Source: Phyllobacterium trifolii
GTDB lineage: Bacteria > Pseudomonadota > Alphaproteobacteria > Rhizobiales > Rhizobiaceae
Direction: 5' to 3'
Assembly: GCF_014192095.1 (NCBI RefSeq)
Contig: NZ_JACHXN010000006.1
Coordinates: 186,001-250,000, forward strand
Length of the DNA: 64,000 nt
Positions 34,615-43,075 of this stretch are shown here, piece after piece; positions within the stretch are counted from its first letter, which is position 1; each line of letters begins with the position of its first letter. Made by a program: the position numbers and the translations under genes. The notes under the pieces were generated by a model. The model was not told where the DNA came from and ran no database searches. It saw only the letters and a list, made by a program, of their open reading frames with translations.

Positions 34615-36011
34615 GCAACCCGTTCATTGGCAGAGTGCTGATCGCCATGTTGCAGCGCATGGAGATATTCCCGCTGCCACCATTGCGCATCGTGATCGAT
34701 GACGCGTTTCAGAAGCTTGCGATGGCGCAGTTGCCGCTCTTCCAGCGGCATTGTGACAGCCGTCTTCAAAGCGTGCGCAACCTCACTGATATCGTAAGGA
34801 TTGACAATGAGCGCCTCGCTCAGTTCCTCGGCTGCACCGGCGAACTTGGAGAGGATGAGGATGCCTGGATCCTTGTTGTCCTGAGCAGCGATGTATTCTT
34901 TGGCCACAAGGTTCATTCCGTCACGCAACGGCGTTACCAGCCCGACCAGACTTGCCCGAAACAGAGGGGCCAGCTTTTCCCTTGGAATGTTCCTATTGAT
35001 GTATTGGACAGGCGCCCAGTTAAAATCCGCGAATCTGCCATTGACCGCGCCGGCAAGCTGCTCGAGTTCGGCCTTGATATCGGAATAGGCGGTGACATCT
35101 TCCCTGGATGGCGAGGCAATCTGCAGGTAGTCCGCATGCCCCTGATATTCCGGACAAATCTCCAGAAATTTTCTAAAGGCTTTCATGCGGTGCGGCAGGC
35201 CTTTCGAATAGTCGAGGCGATCCGCAGAAATGACCTGGAAGCGCTTCAGAACGGTACGGCGCATGCGTTCGAGTTCGATCGTATCGTCGGTTCTAGCCGA
35301 CACTTTCGCAAACTGCTTAACATCGATGCCGATGGGGAAATGCCCGATATGGATTGTGCGATCGTTGACGCGGACAAGTTCCGGCGAAATGATTGCCGCA
35401 TCGGAATGTTCTTTCAGATAGCGATGAAAATTATGGACGTCATTGATCGTCTGGAAGCCGATGAGATCAAACTGCAGCAGGCAATATCGCAGCCATTCGT
35501 GGCGAGGGACGGCGGAGAAGATGTCGGCAGAGGGGAACGGGATGTGCAGGAAAAATCCGATCCTGTTCTTGTGTCCCCGTTTGCGGAGCTCAGCAGCCAT
35601 GGGTATCAGATGGTAGTCGTGCACCCAGATAACGTCGTCATCCCGCAGATGCGGACTGATCATCTCCGCGAACTTCGCATTGGTCGCAGAATAGCAATCC
35701 ACAAACTCCATGCGATAATCCATCAGGTCAAGGCGATAATGAAAGGCGGGCCAAAGCACTTTGTTGGCGAAGCCGAGGTAGTATTTTTCGTGTTCCTCGC
35801 TCGTCAGTGGGGTGGTCAGGCTCGTGACATTGCCATGCGTCTGGATCTTGGTTTTTGCGGCTTCTTCGGCGTCGACGACACTCCCGTCCCAGCCGGCCCA
35901 AAGGCCGCCCTGAGCTTTGAGCGCGTCCACGATACCGACAGCGAGTCCGCCAATTTGAGTGTTCTTTCCCAAATTCGCCGTGCGATTTGAGATTACGACT
36001 AGCCGTCCCAT
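34611..36011 (-). CDS. otsA: Trehalose-6-phosphate synthase
   Basis: 466 residues, GT20 family. It makes trehalose-6-phosphate from UDP-glucose and glucose-6-phosphate in the cytoplasm. MGRLVVISNRTANLGKNTQI, QGGLWAGWDGSVVD, VIWVHDYHLIPMAAELRKRG, GFFLHIPFPSADIFSAVPRH, RLDYSKGLPHRMKAFRKFLE and LRDGMNLVAKEYIAAQ are the UDP-glucose and G6P-binding blocks. The frame continues upstream to 36101, but the ATG at 36011 with AAGGGA upstream gives the family N-terminus. A GGAAC-N17-GTT promoter-like element lies about 35-60 bp upstream. otsB is divergent; the TreY-like gene overlaps the 3' end by ATGA/GTGA coupling. Confidence 0.95.
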   Translation of the reverse strand: MGRLVVISNRTANLGKNTQIGGLAVGIVDALKAQGGLWAGWDGSVVDAEEAAKTKIQTHGNVTSLTTPLTSEEHEKYYLGFANKVLWPAFHYRLDLMDYRMEFVDCYSATNAKFAEMISPHLRDDDVIWVHDYHLIPMAAELRKRGHKNRIGFFLHIPFPSADIFSAVPRHEWLRYCLLQFDLIGFQTINDVHNFHRYLKEHSDAAIISPELVRVNDRTIHIGHFPIGIDVKQFAKVSARTDDTIELERMRRTVLKRFQVISADRLDYSKGLPHRMKAFRKFLEICPEYQGHADYLQIASPSREDVTAYSDIKAELEQLAGAVNGRFADFNWAPVQYINRNIPREKLAPLFRASLVGLVTPLRDGMNLVAKEYIAAQDNKDPGILILSKFAGAAEELSEALIVNPYDISEVAHALKTAVTMPLEERQLRHRKLLKRVIDHDAQWWQREYLHALQHGDQHSANERVA

Positions 36012-36045
36012 AAAATGTCCCTTGCATGCAGTCAGGACTCTAACC

Positions 36046-36070
36046 AACTCTTCAAAGACATGATGGTTCC
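36046..36070 (-). promoter_or_regulatory. EcfG/RpoE2-like general-stress promoter of otsA
   Basis: On the minus strand GGAAC (36070-36066) is followed after 17 bases by GTT (36048-36046). This fits the alphaproteobacterial EcfG sigma-factor consensus GGAAC-N16/17-(C/N)GTT. The predicted transcript start would lie near 36040, leaving a leader of about 30 bases before the otsA ATG. Trehalose synthesis under EcfG control is known in rhizobia. Confidence 0.55.
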
Positions 36071-36162
36071 GGAAAAAAAGCTGCAGCAAGTCAACTTTCA
36101 TTGAACGATTTCGGGCCGGTTGAGTTCTTCAATCATGAGAGTTCGAGCAAAAGGAAAGAGAT

Positions 36163-36933
36163 ATGCAGCCCAGTACGGCGGTTGATTATGCAAACCACCC
36201 ACTGCCAGACGATCTGGTGGGTTGGGCGCTTTTCATAGACATTGACGGCACGCTGATTGATCTTGCGGCAACGCCTGAAAGCATCGTCATTCCCCCAGAG
36301 TTACCGCTTCAACTCATGAAGCTGTCGCAAAAGGTAGATGGTGCCATGGCGCTTGTGACCGGCCGTTCCATTGCTGCAGTCGATGCGATGTTTGCACCCT
36401 ATCTCTTCACGGTCGCCGGGCTTCATGGCGCGGAAATCCGCAGGGAAAATGCAAAAATTCTCAGGAAGGGGATGGAGGCAGCAGCGCTCGACCGCCCGCG
36501 CATGGTGTTGCAGAAATTTGCGAGCCGATGGCCGGGTATGGTGATCGAAGACAAGGGCTTGGGGCTCGCCGTGCACTACCGGCAGGTGCCGGAAGCAGCC
36601 ATTGCGGCCACGCATGCAGTCGACGGCCTGGTCAAGGATCTCGGCTATGGGTGGAAGCGCCAGGACGGCAAGATGGTCATCGAAATTGGACCTGCCGGAA
36701 CCAACAAAGGCATGGCGGTCGCGCATTTCATGGAGACCGCACCCTATGCGGGGCGGAAGCTCCTCGTGATGGGCGATGACCTGACCGACGAGACCATGTT
36801 CCGCTTTGCCAACGAAACAGGGGGACGCTCGGTGAGGGTGGGCGATCCGCCTTTCGAGAGCGTTGCCGAATTCAAGCTGGACTCTGCAGATACTGTTAGA
36901 TCATGGATCGCAACGATGGTGGCTCAACAATGA
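36163..36933 (+). CDS. otsB: Trehalose-6-phosphate phosphatase
   Basis: 256 residues, HAD superfamily. Motif I ALFIDIDGTLIDLAATPE gives the nucleophile Asp26 and Asp28; ALVTGRSIAAVDAMF is motif II; GTNKGMAVAHFMETAPYAGR carries the motif III Lys; LLVMGDDLTDETMFRFANE is motif IV. GLHGAEIR is specific to OtsB-type enzymes. It removes phosphate from trehalose-6-phosphate, completing the pathway begun by OtsA. AAAGGAAAGAGAT precedes the ATG. Divergent from otsA across a 151-bp spacer. Confidence 0.95.
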   Translation: MQPSTAVDYANHPLPDDLVGWALFIDIDGTLIDLAATPESIVIPPELPLQLMKLSQKVDGAMALVTGRSIAAVDAMFAPYLFTVAGLHGAEIRRENAKILRKGMEAAALDRPRMVLQKFASRWPGMVIEDKGLGLAVHYRQVPEAAIAATHAVDGLVKDLGYGWKRQDGKMVIEIGPAGTNKGMAVAHFMETAPYAGRKLLVMGDDLTDETMFRFANETGGRSVRVGDPPFESVAEFKLDSADTVRSWIATMVAQQ

Positions 36934-36937
36934 TTCT

Positions 36938-36988
36938 GCCCGGCTGAGCCGCCAACCAGCGGGCTATTGTCTCTGGCTTAATTTTTCC
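36938..36988 (+). terminator. Possible terminator after otsB
   Basis: GCCC-G-GCTG (36938-36946) can pair with CAGC-GGGC (36957-36964) with one bulged G, 5 bp after the otsB stop; a T-rich stretch ending AATTTTT follows about 20 bases later. The spacing to the T-run is longer than ideal. Confidence 0.3.
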
Positions 36989-37023
36989 GATTCGCGTATG
37001 TTTTGTCTTGTGCAGGTTTAGGT

Positions 37024-37056
37024 CCATTGGTACCGCCTTTAGCATGGTACCAATGG
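37024..37056. promoter_or_regulatory. Perfect 11-bp inverted repeat in the leader of the DUF2189 gene
   Basis: CCATTGGTACC (37024-37034) and GGTACCAATGG (37046-37056) are exact reverse complements with an 11-base spacer, ending 38 bp before the ATG at 37095. It could be a regulator site or a 5'-UTR hairpin. There is no T-run, so it is not an intrinsic terminator for otsB. Confidence 0.5.
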
Positions 37057-37094
37057 TGCCTTTCCCGCTCGAAACGAGATTGGGAGAATTGCTC

Positions 37095-37937
37095 ATGGCA
37101 CAATTTCATGTGATAGCTGGCGCAAATGATACCAGCGCCTATCCTGAGGTGCGTAAAATCAGTGTGGCAGATGTTTTTGCTGCGCTTCGTCAAGGGCTCG
37201 ACGATTTTTGGGAAAAGCCCTCACACTATGTTTTCCTATGCCTGATCTATCCTGTCGCCGGTCTGGTATTGGCGCGCTGGTCGTCGGGAGCCAACGCGCT
37301 GCCGATACTGTTTCCGCTGATGTCGGGTTTCGCGTTGATCGGTCCGTTTGCAGCGCTCGGTCTTTATGAGATCAGCCGCAGGCGCGAACTCGGTCTGGAT
37401 ACATCATGGCAGCACGCACTTGAGGTCAGGCGGTCGCCTGCCATGCCATCGATCTTTGCCGTCGGTATATTGCTCTTTGCGATCTTCATCGTATGGCTGC
37501 TCACCGCCCAGGCGCTTTACGTGAGCCTTTTCGGTCCCGCAGCGCCGGAGTCTATCAGTGCCTTCCTGAACCAGGTGTTCAACACATCCGAGGGCTGGCG
37601 GATGATCATCCTCGGCAACGCGATTGGATTTGTCTTTTCCGTTGTTGTTCTATGCACCAGCGTCATCACCTTTCCGCTTCTTCTCGATAGGGACGTGGGC
37701 GCGTTGGCGGCAGTCGTAACATCAATCAAGGCCGTGCTTGCCAATCCGATACCGATGCTATTATGGGGCTTGATTGTGGCCGCGTTGCTCTTCGTCGGCT
37801 TCTTGACGCTCTTCGTCGGCCTGGCGATCTTCATCCCGGTACTCGGTCATGCGACATGGCATCTTTACCGCAAGGTCGTCGCACCGCTCCCGAGCGTGGA
37901 AGTCCAGAAGGCAGCGAAACCACGCGCCCGGCGATAA
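37095..37937 (+). CDS. DUF2189 family membrane protein
   Basis: 280 residues with about six TM helices. The opening VRKISVADVFAALRQGLDDF followed by HYVFLCLIYPVAGLVLARWS and LFPLMSGFALIGPFAALGLY EIS is typical of DUF2189 proteins. Later segments are FAVGILLFAIFIVWLLTAQA and ILGNAIGFVFSVVVLCTSVI. The start at 37095 has GGGAGAATTG upstream; the frame extends to 37008 through the inverted repeat, which makes a longer protein unlikely. It lies between otsB and the cytochrome oxidase operon. In other rhizobia such genes often sit near oxidase genes, but their function is unknown. Confidence 0.87.
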   Translation: MAQFHVIAGANDTSAYPEVRKISVADVFAALRQGLDDFWEKPSHYVFLCLIYPVAGLVLARWSSGANALPILFPLMSGFALIGPFAALGLYEISRRRELGLDTSWQHALEVRRSPAMPSIFAVGILLFAIFIVWLLTAQALYVSLFGPAAPESISAFLNQVFNTSEGWRMIILGNAIGFVFSVVVLCTSVITFPLLLDRDVGALAAVVTSIKAVLANPIPMLLWGLIVAALLFVGFLTLFVGLAIFIPVLGHATWHLYRKVVAPLPSVEVQKAAKPRARR

Positions 37938-37956
37938 GTTAAGCGAGTGTGCTAAA

Positions 37957-37991
37957 GGGCGGTGCCGAAGGGTGCCGCCTTTTTTGTTTTT
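37957..37991 (+). terminator. Intrinsic terminator after the DUF2189 gene
   Basis: GGGCGG (37957-37962) pairs with CCGCC (37975-37979), with an inner CC/GG pair across a mismatch, followed by a T6-G-T5 run. It ends at the stop of the convergent subunit IV gene, and the T-run overlaps that gene's 3' end. Confidence 0.7.
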
Positions 37992-38337
37992 ACGGTCCGG
38001 TGCCGAAGAAGGTCATCCGGCTCAACAGGACGTAGTGGGATTCCGAAACCATCATTGCCACGAACACCAGCACGAGGAGCGGTGGCAGTATGATGGCATA
38101 GATGAGGGCCAGCCTTTCCCATGCCATATGCATGAAAATCGCGACGATCAACCCGGCCTTGAGGATCATGAACAGCAGGATAAGCGACCATCGTAGATAA
38201 CCATGAAGTCCGACGTAGTCCACCATGTAAGAGAATAGACTCAGGACGAAGAGCATACCCCAGACGACGAGATAGAGCTTGATCGGGTGCTCTTGATGGT
38301 CCGTCTGAGCTGCCGGTTGCGTTGCCTGTTGTGTCAT
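37990..38337 (-). CDS. Cytochrome c oxidase subunit IV-type protein
   Basis: 115 residues with three TM helices: IKLYLVVWGMLFVLSLFSYM, WSLILLFMILKAGLIVAIFM and LIYAIILPPLLVLVFVAMM. The pattern LILLFMILKAGLIVAIFMHM is typical of bacterial subunit IV (CoxF/CyoD-like) proteins of heme-copper oxidases. The ATG at 38337 has GGGAG upstream. It is the last gene of the coxB-ctaD-subunit III-subunit III-subunit IV operon on the minus strand. Confidence 0.88.
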   Translation of the reverse strand: MTQQATQPAAQTDHQEHPIKLYLVVWGMLFVLSLFSYMVDYVGLHGYLRWSLILLFMILKAGLIVAIFMHMAWERLALIYAIILPPLLVLVFVAMMVSESHYVLLSRMTFFGTGP

Positions 38338-38348
38338 GATTGGCTCCC

Positions 38349-39071
38349 TCACCACAAATAGAAGAAAGCGAAGATAAAAACCCAGACCAGATCGACGAAG
38401 TGCCAATAGAGGCCAGTGATTTCGACGATTTCATAATGGCCCTTCCGACTGGTGAAGAAGCCGCGTTTCTCCGTGTCGAAATCGCCGCGCCAGACCTTCC
38501 GGGCTATGATGAGCAGGAAGATGACACCGATTGTAACGTGTGTGCCGTGAAAGCCGGTGATCATGAAAAAAGTTGAACCAAACTGTGGAGCGCCCCACGG
38601 ATTTCCCCACGGACGAACGCCTTCGGAGATCAACTTGGTCCATTCGAAAGCCTGCATTCCTACAAATGTTGCGCCGAAAAATGCGGTCAGCAGCATCAAT
38701 AGCGCCGTCTTGCGGCGGTCGCGCCGGTAACCGAAATTGACCGCCATAGCCATCGTACCGCTGCTGCTGATGAGAACGAACGTCATGATGGCGATCAGAA
38801 TCAGGGGAACTTCCGTTCCGCCGATATTCAGCGCAAAAACCTCGCTAGGATTGGGCCAGGGAACAGTCGTCGACATGCGGGCGCTCATATAGGCCAGCAG
38901 GAAACAACCGAAGACGAACGTATCGCTGAGAAGGAAGATCCACATCATGGCCTTCCCCCAGGAAACATTCTTGAATGTTCGCTGGTCGGAAGCCCAGTCG
39001 GAAGCGAAGCCGCGCAAGCCGTCAGGCCTCGGTTGGGATATTCTGGTTTCGGTTTCCACGACGTCGGTCAT
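38349..39071 (-). CDS. Cytochrome c oxidase subunit III-like protein (second copy)
   Basis: 240 residues with seven TM helices. Subunit III signatures: KAMMWIFLLSDTFVFGCFLL, FVGMQAFEWTKLISEGVRPW, TFFMITGFHGTHVTIGVIFL and EITGLYWHFVDLVWVFIFAF. The E-x-x-x and H residues of the HGxHV and YWHFVDLVW blocks are intact. ATG 39071 is preceded by GAGGA; a GTG two codons upstream (39077) is possible. It differs clearly from the subunit III gene directly upstream (39082-39786), so this is not a recent duplication. Confidence 0.9.
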   Translation of the reverse strand: MTDVVETETRISQPRPDGLRGFASDWASDQRTFKNVSWGKAMMWIFLLSDTFVFGCFLLAYMSARMSTTVPWPNPSEVFALNIGGTEVPLILIAIMTFVLISSSGTMAMAVNFGYRRDRRKTALLMLLTAFFGATFVGMQAFEWTKLISEGVRPWGNPWGAPQFGSTFFMITGFHGTHVTIGVIFLLIIARKVWRGDFDTEKRGFFTSRKGHYEIVEITGLYWHFVDLVWVFIFAFFYLW

Positions 39072-39081
39072 TGTCACATCC

Positions 39082-39786
39082 TCAGGTCAACAGTTGCCGG
39101 CAGATATCGACGAAATCATTGGCCCAGCCTGCGAACAGCGCAAAAATGACCAGCCAGACGATGAGCATGAAATGCCAGTACATGGCACACAGTTCGATGC
39201 TGAGCCGCGCCTCTTTCGGCGGTTCGCCCTGCCATACGTTGAACGTCGTCCGGCTGAGCACCAGGAGGCCACCGAGAATGTGCAATCCGTGCATTCCCGT
39301 AATCAGATAGAAAAAGCTGTTGGCGGGATTATCGGCGAGGACATAGCCCTCAGACACCAGCTCGCGCCAGGCGAACAACTGCCCGGCCAGGAAGCCGATG
39401 GCGGTTACGAAACTTGCCAGAAGCGCGATTTTCATGGCGTAGGCATCGTTTTGCTGTGCCGAGGATTTTGCCATCTCCAGAGCAACGCTGCTCACAACGA
39501 GCGCAGCCGTATTGACCCAGAGAACGCCGGGCAGGGGAATGGCCCACCAATCCTGCAGTCCCATGCGCATGAAGTAGGCGCTGATGAAAAGCGTGAACAA
39601 CGCGCCGACCACGGCAAGAAATACACCGAGCCCGATTTTTACAGTCGGTATCGATGACCGCGTAATCGGAAAAATGTCACTGGCTCGTGCGGACTCGAGC
39701 CATGGTTTGGACGTCAGCCGCTGTTGCGCCATCCACCAGATGATGATCGATGCCAACCCCGCCAGAAAGATCAGGATTGCGCTCAT
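39082..39786 (-). CDS. Cytochrome c oxidase subunit III
   Basis: 234 residues. After an N-terminal helix (LIFLAGLASIIIWWMAQQ) come subunit III features: ISAYFMRMGLQDW, VNTAALVVSSVALEMAKSSA, FLAGQLFAWRELVSEGYVL, FYLITGMHGLHILGGLLVLS and CAMYWHFMLIVWLVIFAL. The start overlaps the ctaD stop by ATGA, so translation is coupled. It stabilises the catalytic core and may deliver lipids or oxygen. Confidence 0.9.
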   Translation of the reverse strand: MSAILIFLAGLASIIIWWMAQQRLTSKPWLESARASDIFPITRSSIPTVKIGLGVFLAVVGALFTLFISAYFMRMGLQDWWAIPLPGVLWVNTAALVVSSVALEMAKSSAQQNDAYAMKIALLASFVTAIGFLAGQLFAWRELVSEGYVLADNPANSFFYLITGMHGLHILGGLLVLSRTTFNVWQGEPPKEARLSIELCAMYWHFMLIVWLVIFALFAGWANDFVDICRQLLT

Positions 39787-41561
39787 GACGCGTGTTCTCG
39801 CGACCGGTTTTCAGGATCTGGCTCATTCTGTGGAATGAAATCCTCGGGAGCGCCGGGAACACTGTAATCATAGGCCCAGCGATAGACGACCGGCAGTTCC
39901 TTGCCGAAATTTCCATGCGGCGGCGGTGTCGTCGGCGTCTGCCATTCGAGCGTGGTTGCGCGCCAGGGATTTCCCCCGGCGTCCTTGCCCCTGCGAAGGC
40001 TCCAGGCAGCATTGAAAAGGAACAGGACTTGTGCGGCACCGACTGTCAGCGCCATCAGTGTGATGAAGATATTCAAATCATGCGCCGATGGCGGATTGAC
40101 CACGGATTCGCCGAGTTCGTAGTAGCGACGCGGAGCCCCCAGCAAACCGAGATAATGCATCGGGAAGAAGATCAGATAGGCGCCGAGGAACGTCACCCAG
40201 AAGTGAATCCGCCCCATGGTTTCATCCAGCATTCGCCCGGTGATCTTCGGATACCAGTGGTAGATCGCCCCGAAGATCACCATGATTGGCGCCACGCCCA
40301 TCACCATGTGAAAATGTGCAACGACGAACATCGTATCGGAAAGCGGAACGTCCACGACGACATTGCCGAGAAACAGGCCCGTCAACCCGCCATTGACGAA
40401 TGTAACGATGAAGCCGAGCGCGAACAGCATTGGTATCGTCAGGTGGATATCGCCGCGCCATAGTGTGAGCACCCAGTTGTAGACCTTGATGGCGGTGGGA
40501 ACCGCGATGATCAAGGTTGTCGTGGCAAAGAAGAACCCGAAGTTGGGATTCATGCCGCTGACATACATGTGGTGGGCCCAGACGACGAAGCTCAGCGCAC
40601 CGATGATGACAATCGCCCAGACCATCATTCGGTACCCGAAGATATTCTTGCGGGCATGGACGCTGATGAGGTCCGATACGATACCAAAGGCGGGCAAGGC
40701 AACGATATAAACTTCCGGATGGCCAAAGAACCAGAACAGATGCTGGAAGAGGATTGGACTTCCGCCTCCATGTTGCAGCTGCGTGCCCATCTCGACGATT
40801 GCGGGCATGAAGAAGCTGGTGCCGAGGACGCGGTCGAACAGCATCATGACAGAGGCGACGAAGAGGGCAGGGAAGGCGAGCAGCGCCATGACCGTCGCAG
40901 TGAAAATGCCCCAGATCGTCAAGGGCATGCGCATCAATGTCATGCCGCGCGCGCGTCCTTGCAGGACTGTGACGACATAGTTCAATCCGCCCATGGTGAA
41001 GCCGATGATGAACAGGATCAGCGAACTCAGCATCAGGATGATGCCCCAATCCTGCCCGCCCGGCGTGCCGGAAAGCACCGCTTGCGGTGGATAAAGCGTC
41101 CAGCCCGCACCCGTTGGTCCGCCCGGTACGAAAAAGCCCGCGACAAGAACGAGCACGGCAAGAAGGTAAATCCAGTAGCTCAGCATATTTGCGTAGGGAA
41201 ACACCATGTCCCGTGCTCCAAGCATCAGCGGGATCAGGTAATTGCCGAAACCACCCAGGAAGAGCGCAGTCAGGAGATAAATCACCATGATCATGCCATG
41301 CATGGTGATGAACTGGTAGTAGCGGTCGGCATCGATGAAGGTGAAAACGCCGGGGAAAGCAAGTTGCAGCCGCATCAGCCAGGAAAGGACAAGCGCAACG
41401 AGGCCAATCGAAATGGCTGTCAACGAATACTGGATGGCGATGACTTTGGCGTCTTGGCTGAAGACGTAGGTCGTCCACCAGCTATGCGGGTGATAAAGCT
41501 CCACATCTTCGACTTCCGCTGCCGGAATGGGATCGTTGATGCTGGATGGAATATTGACCAT
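39783..41561 (-). CDS. ctaD: Cytochrome c oxidase subunit I (heme-copper oxidase, A-type)
   Basis: 592 residues with at least 12 TM helices. Proton D-channel region GNYLIPLMLGARDMVFPYAN; low-spin heme and CuB ligands in QFITMHGMIMVIYLLTALF, FFGHPEVYIVALPAFGIVSD (CuB His and the channel Glu), WAHHMYVSGMNP (CuB His pair) and VVAHFHMVMG (heme His pair). K-channel elements are present around SDLISVHARKNIFGYR. GHPEVY marks an A-type enzyme. It reduces O2 to water while pumping protons, with electrons arriving through CuA of subunit II (41611-42429). GGGAGGG precedes the ATG. Confidence 0.96.
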   Translation of the reverse strand: MVNIPSSINDPIPAAEVEDVELYHPHSWWTTYVFSQDAKVIAIQYSLTAISIGLVALVLSWLMRLQLAFPGVFTFIDADRYYQFITMHGMIMVIYLLTALFLGGFGNYLIPLMLGARDMVFPYANMLSYWIYLLAVLVLVAGFFVPGGPTGAGWTLYPPQAVLSGTPGGQDWGIILMLSSLILFIIGFTMGGLNYVVTVLQGRARGMTLMRMPLTIWGIFTATVMALLAFPALFVASVMMLFDRVLGTSFFMPAIVEMGTQLQHGGGSPILFQHLFWFFGHPEVYIVALPAFGIVSDLISVHARKNIFGYRMMVWAIVIIGALSFVVWAHHMYVSGMNPNFGFFFATTTLIIAVPTAIKVYNWVLTLWRGDIHLTIPMLFALGFIVTFVNGGLTGLFLGNVVVDVPLSDTMFVVAHFHMVMGVAPIMVIFGAIYHWYPKITGRMLDETMGRIHFWVTFLGAYLIFFPMHYLGLLGAPRRYYELGESVVNPPSAHDLNIFITLMALTVGAAQVLFLFNAAWSLRRGKDAGGNPWRATTLEWQTPTTPPPHGNFGKELPVVYRWAYDYSVPGAPEDFIPQNEPDPENRSREHAS

Positions 41562-41610
41562 CTATTGCCCTCCCTGTGTTCGCTCTTTCTCCCGAAGAGC
41601 GGTGCCGTTT

Positions 41611-42429
41611 TCACTGTGCCGTCTGTGGTTCTCCGGATGCTGCCATCATCTGTGTGAATGTCTGCTGCTGCTGCAGCCAGGTTTGATAGTCGGCCTCGTT
41701 ATCGACCACCACCGTTCCACGCATTTGCGGGTGCCCGACCCCACAAAGCTCGGCACAAAGGACTTCGAACGTGCCCGTTCTTGTCGGGGTAATCCAGAAA
41801 TAGGTGACCATGCCGGGCACCATGTCCATTTTCGCCCGGAATTCCGGCACGTAGAAATCATGCAGGACATCGATCGAGCGCAGCACCATCTTCACAGGCT
41901 TTCCTATCGGAAGATGTAGCTCGCCGCCTTGAATGATGATGTCGTCGAGCCCTGCGCTGTCGTTCTTGTTCACGCCGAGCGGATTTTCCGCAGTGATGTC
42001 GCGTGTTTCCGACGTTCCGAGCTTGCCATTGGCTCCAGGCAACCGGAAGCTCCAGAGCCACTGTTGACCCACGACTTCGACTTCGGTCGCATCGCTGGGC
42101 ACATTGACGAAACGGTCCCATACGAACAAACCGGGCGCAAGCATAGCGACAACGCCTATGGTGGTCACCGTGGCGAGCCAGAATTCAAGCTTCCTGTTTT
42201 CCGGCTCATAGTGCGCCCGGTTTCCTGGCTTGTGGCGGAAACGCAAGACGCAATAAGCGACGAACAATACCACCGCGACAAACACGAAACCGGTGATCCA
42301 GAAAGTAATGATGATTGTATTATCGATGTATTGCCAATTGGACGCGATCGGCGTCCACCACCAGGGACTCAAAAGATGAAACAAGACTGACGCAACTGCA
42401 ACAAAAGCAAGAATTAAGACTACAGCCAT
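41611..42429 (-). CDS. coxB: Cytochrome c oxidase subunit II (CuA)
   Basis: 272 residues. Two N-terminal TM helices (VLILAFVAVASVLFHLL and ITFWITGFVFVAVVLFVAYC) anchor a periplasmic cupredoxin domain. EVEVVGQQWLWSFRLPG is the aromatic region for cytochrome c docking, SIDVLHDFYVPEFRAKMD carries the first His, and LCAELCGVGHPQMRG gives the CuA ligands C-x3-C-x3-H-x2-M. No C-terminal heme c domain. GGAGGGG precedes the ATG at 42429. First gene of the five-gene oxidase operon; assembly factors (ctaB, ctaG) are not in the window. Confidence 0.96.
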   Translation of the reverse strand: MAVVLILAFVAVASVLFHLLSPWWWTPIASNWQYIDNTIIITFWITGFVFVAVVLFVAYCVLRFRHKPGNRAHYEPENRKLEFWLATVTTIGVVAMLAPGLFVWDRFVNVPSDATEVEVVGQQWLWSFRLPGANGKLGTSETRDITAENPLGVNKNDSAGLDDIIIQGGELHLPIGKPVKMVLRSIDVLHDFYVPEFRAKMDMVPGMVTYFWITPTRTGTFEVLCAELCGVGHPQMRGTVVVDNEADYQTWLQQQQTFTQMMAASGEPQTAQ

Positions 42430-42651
42430 TCTATTGTCCCCTCCCTGCCGGAATCGGCTGTGGACATGAACTCGCAATCCGTAGAACCTCACCCTAGCAT
42501 TTCAGAAACGAGAAATACAGGTAGTCGTCTCATCGAAAGTATCGGTGCACAGAATATCGGAAAGTCGCTGGAAATTACTATCTTTTCGTCGCCGCGCCGT
42601 CATCGCCGGCGCGGCGCCCGAGTTGGGATATTGATCCAGTAAGCGTTACTT

Positions 42652-43005
42652 CTACAACTCCACGATAGGCGCAAATCCGCCGAAGATCATACGCTTGCCG
42701 TCGAAGGGCATGTTGGCCGCGTCGCCTTTCAGGCGAGGGTCCGCCATCACCTTGGCATTGATGGCATCACGCTTTTCGCGCGATTCATAAACGATCCAGG
42801 AAAAGACGACGGTCTCGTCGTCTTTTGCGTGCACCGCACGCGGGAAGGAAGTAAGTTCACCATAGGGTACATCATCGGCGACGCATTCGACAAAGGCCAG
42901 CGCGCCGTGGTCTTTCCAGACCTCTCCCGCCTTACTGGCGAGTTCCTTATAGGCTTCCAGCTTCGCTTTCGGAACGGCAAGTAAGAAACCATCGACATAG
43001 GACAT
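42652..43005 (-). CDS. DUF1428 family protein (dimeric alpha/beta-barrel)
   Basis: 117 residues: MSYVDGFLLAVPKAKLEAYK, ASKAGEVWKDHGALAFVECV, VFSWIVYESREKRDAINAKV and MPFDGKRMIFGGFAPIVEL. These blocks cover the whole DUF1428 family (YbaA-like, ferredoxin-like fold). The ATG is preceded by GGAGGTTTTC. Monocistronic, between the oxidase operon and the adenylate cyclase. The 222-bp gap 42430-42651 upstream of coxB contains no gene that I can support. Function of DUF1428 is not known. Confidence 0.92.
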   Translation of the reverse strand: MSYVDGFLLAVPKAKLEAYKELASKAGEVWKDHGALAFVECVADDVPYGELTSFPRAVHAKDDETVVFSWIVYESREKRDAINAKVMADPRLKGDAANMPFDGKRMIFGGFAPIVEL

Positions 43006-43075
43006 AGAAAACCTCCACTTGATTAGCTCGTACGACCACAGGACGTCGGCGCAAGCGGAAATCCTACATCGTCTT

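Noticed and set aside
34635-35990. 451-codon plus-strand frame opposite otsA
   Set aside because: Antisense shadow; otsA motifs and coupling to its neighbours are clear.
40569-41657. 362-codon plus-strand frame opposite ctaD
   Set aside because: Composition is rich in Asp, His, Gln and Arg as expected for the complement of a membrane protein gene; ctaD is certain.
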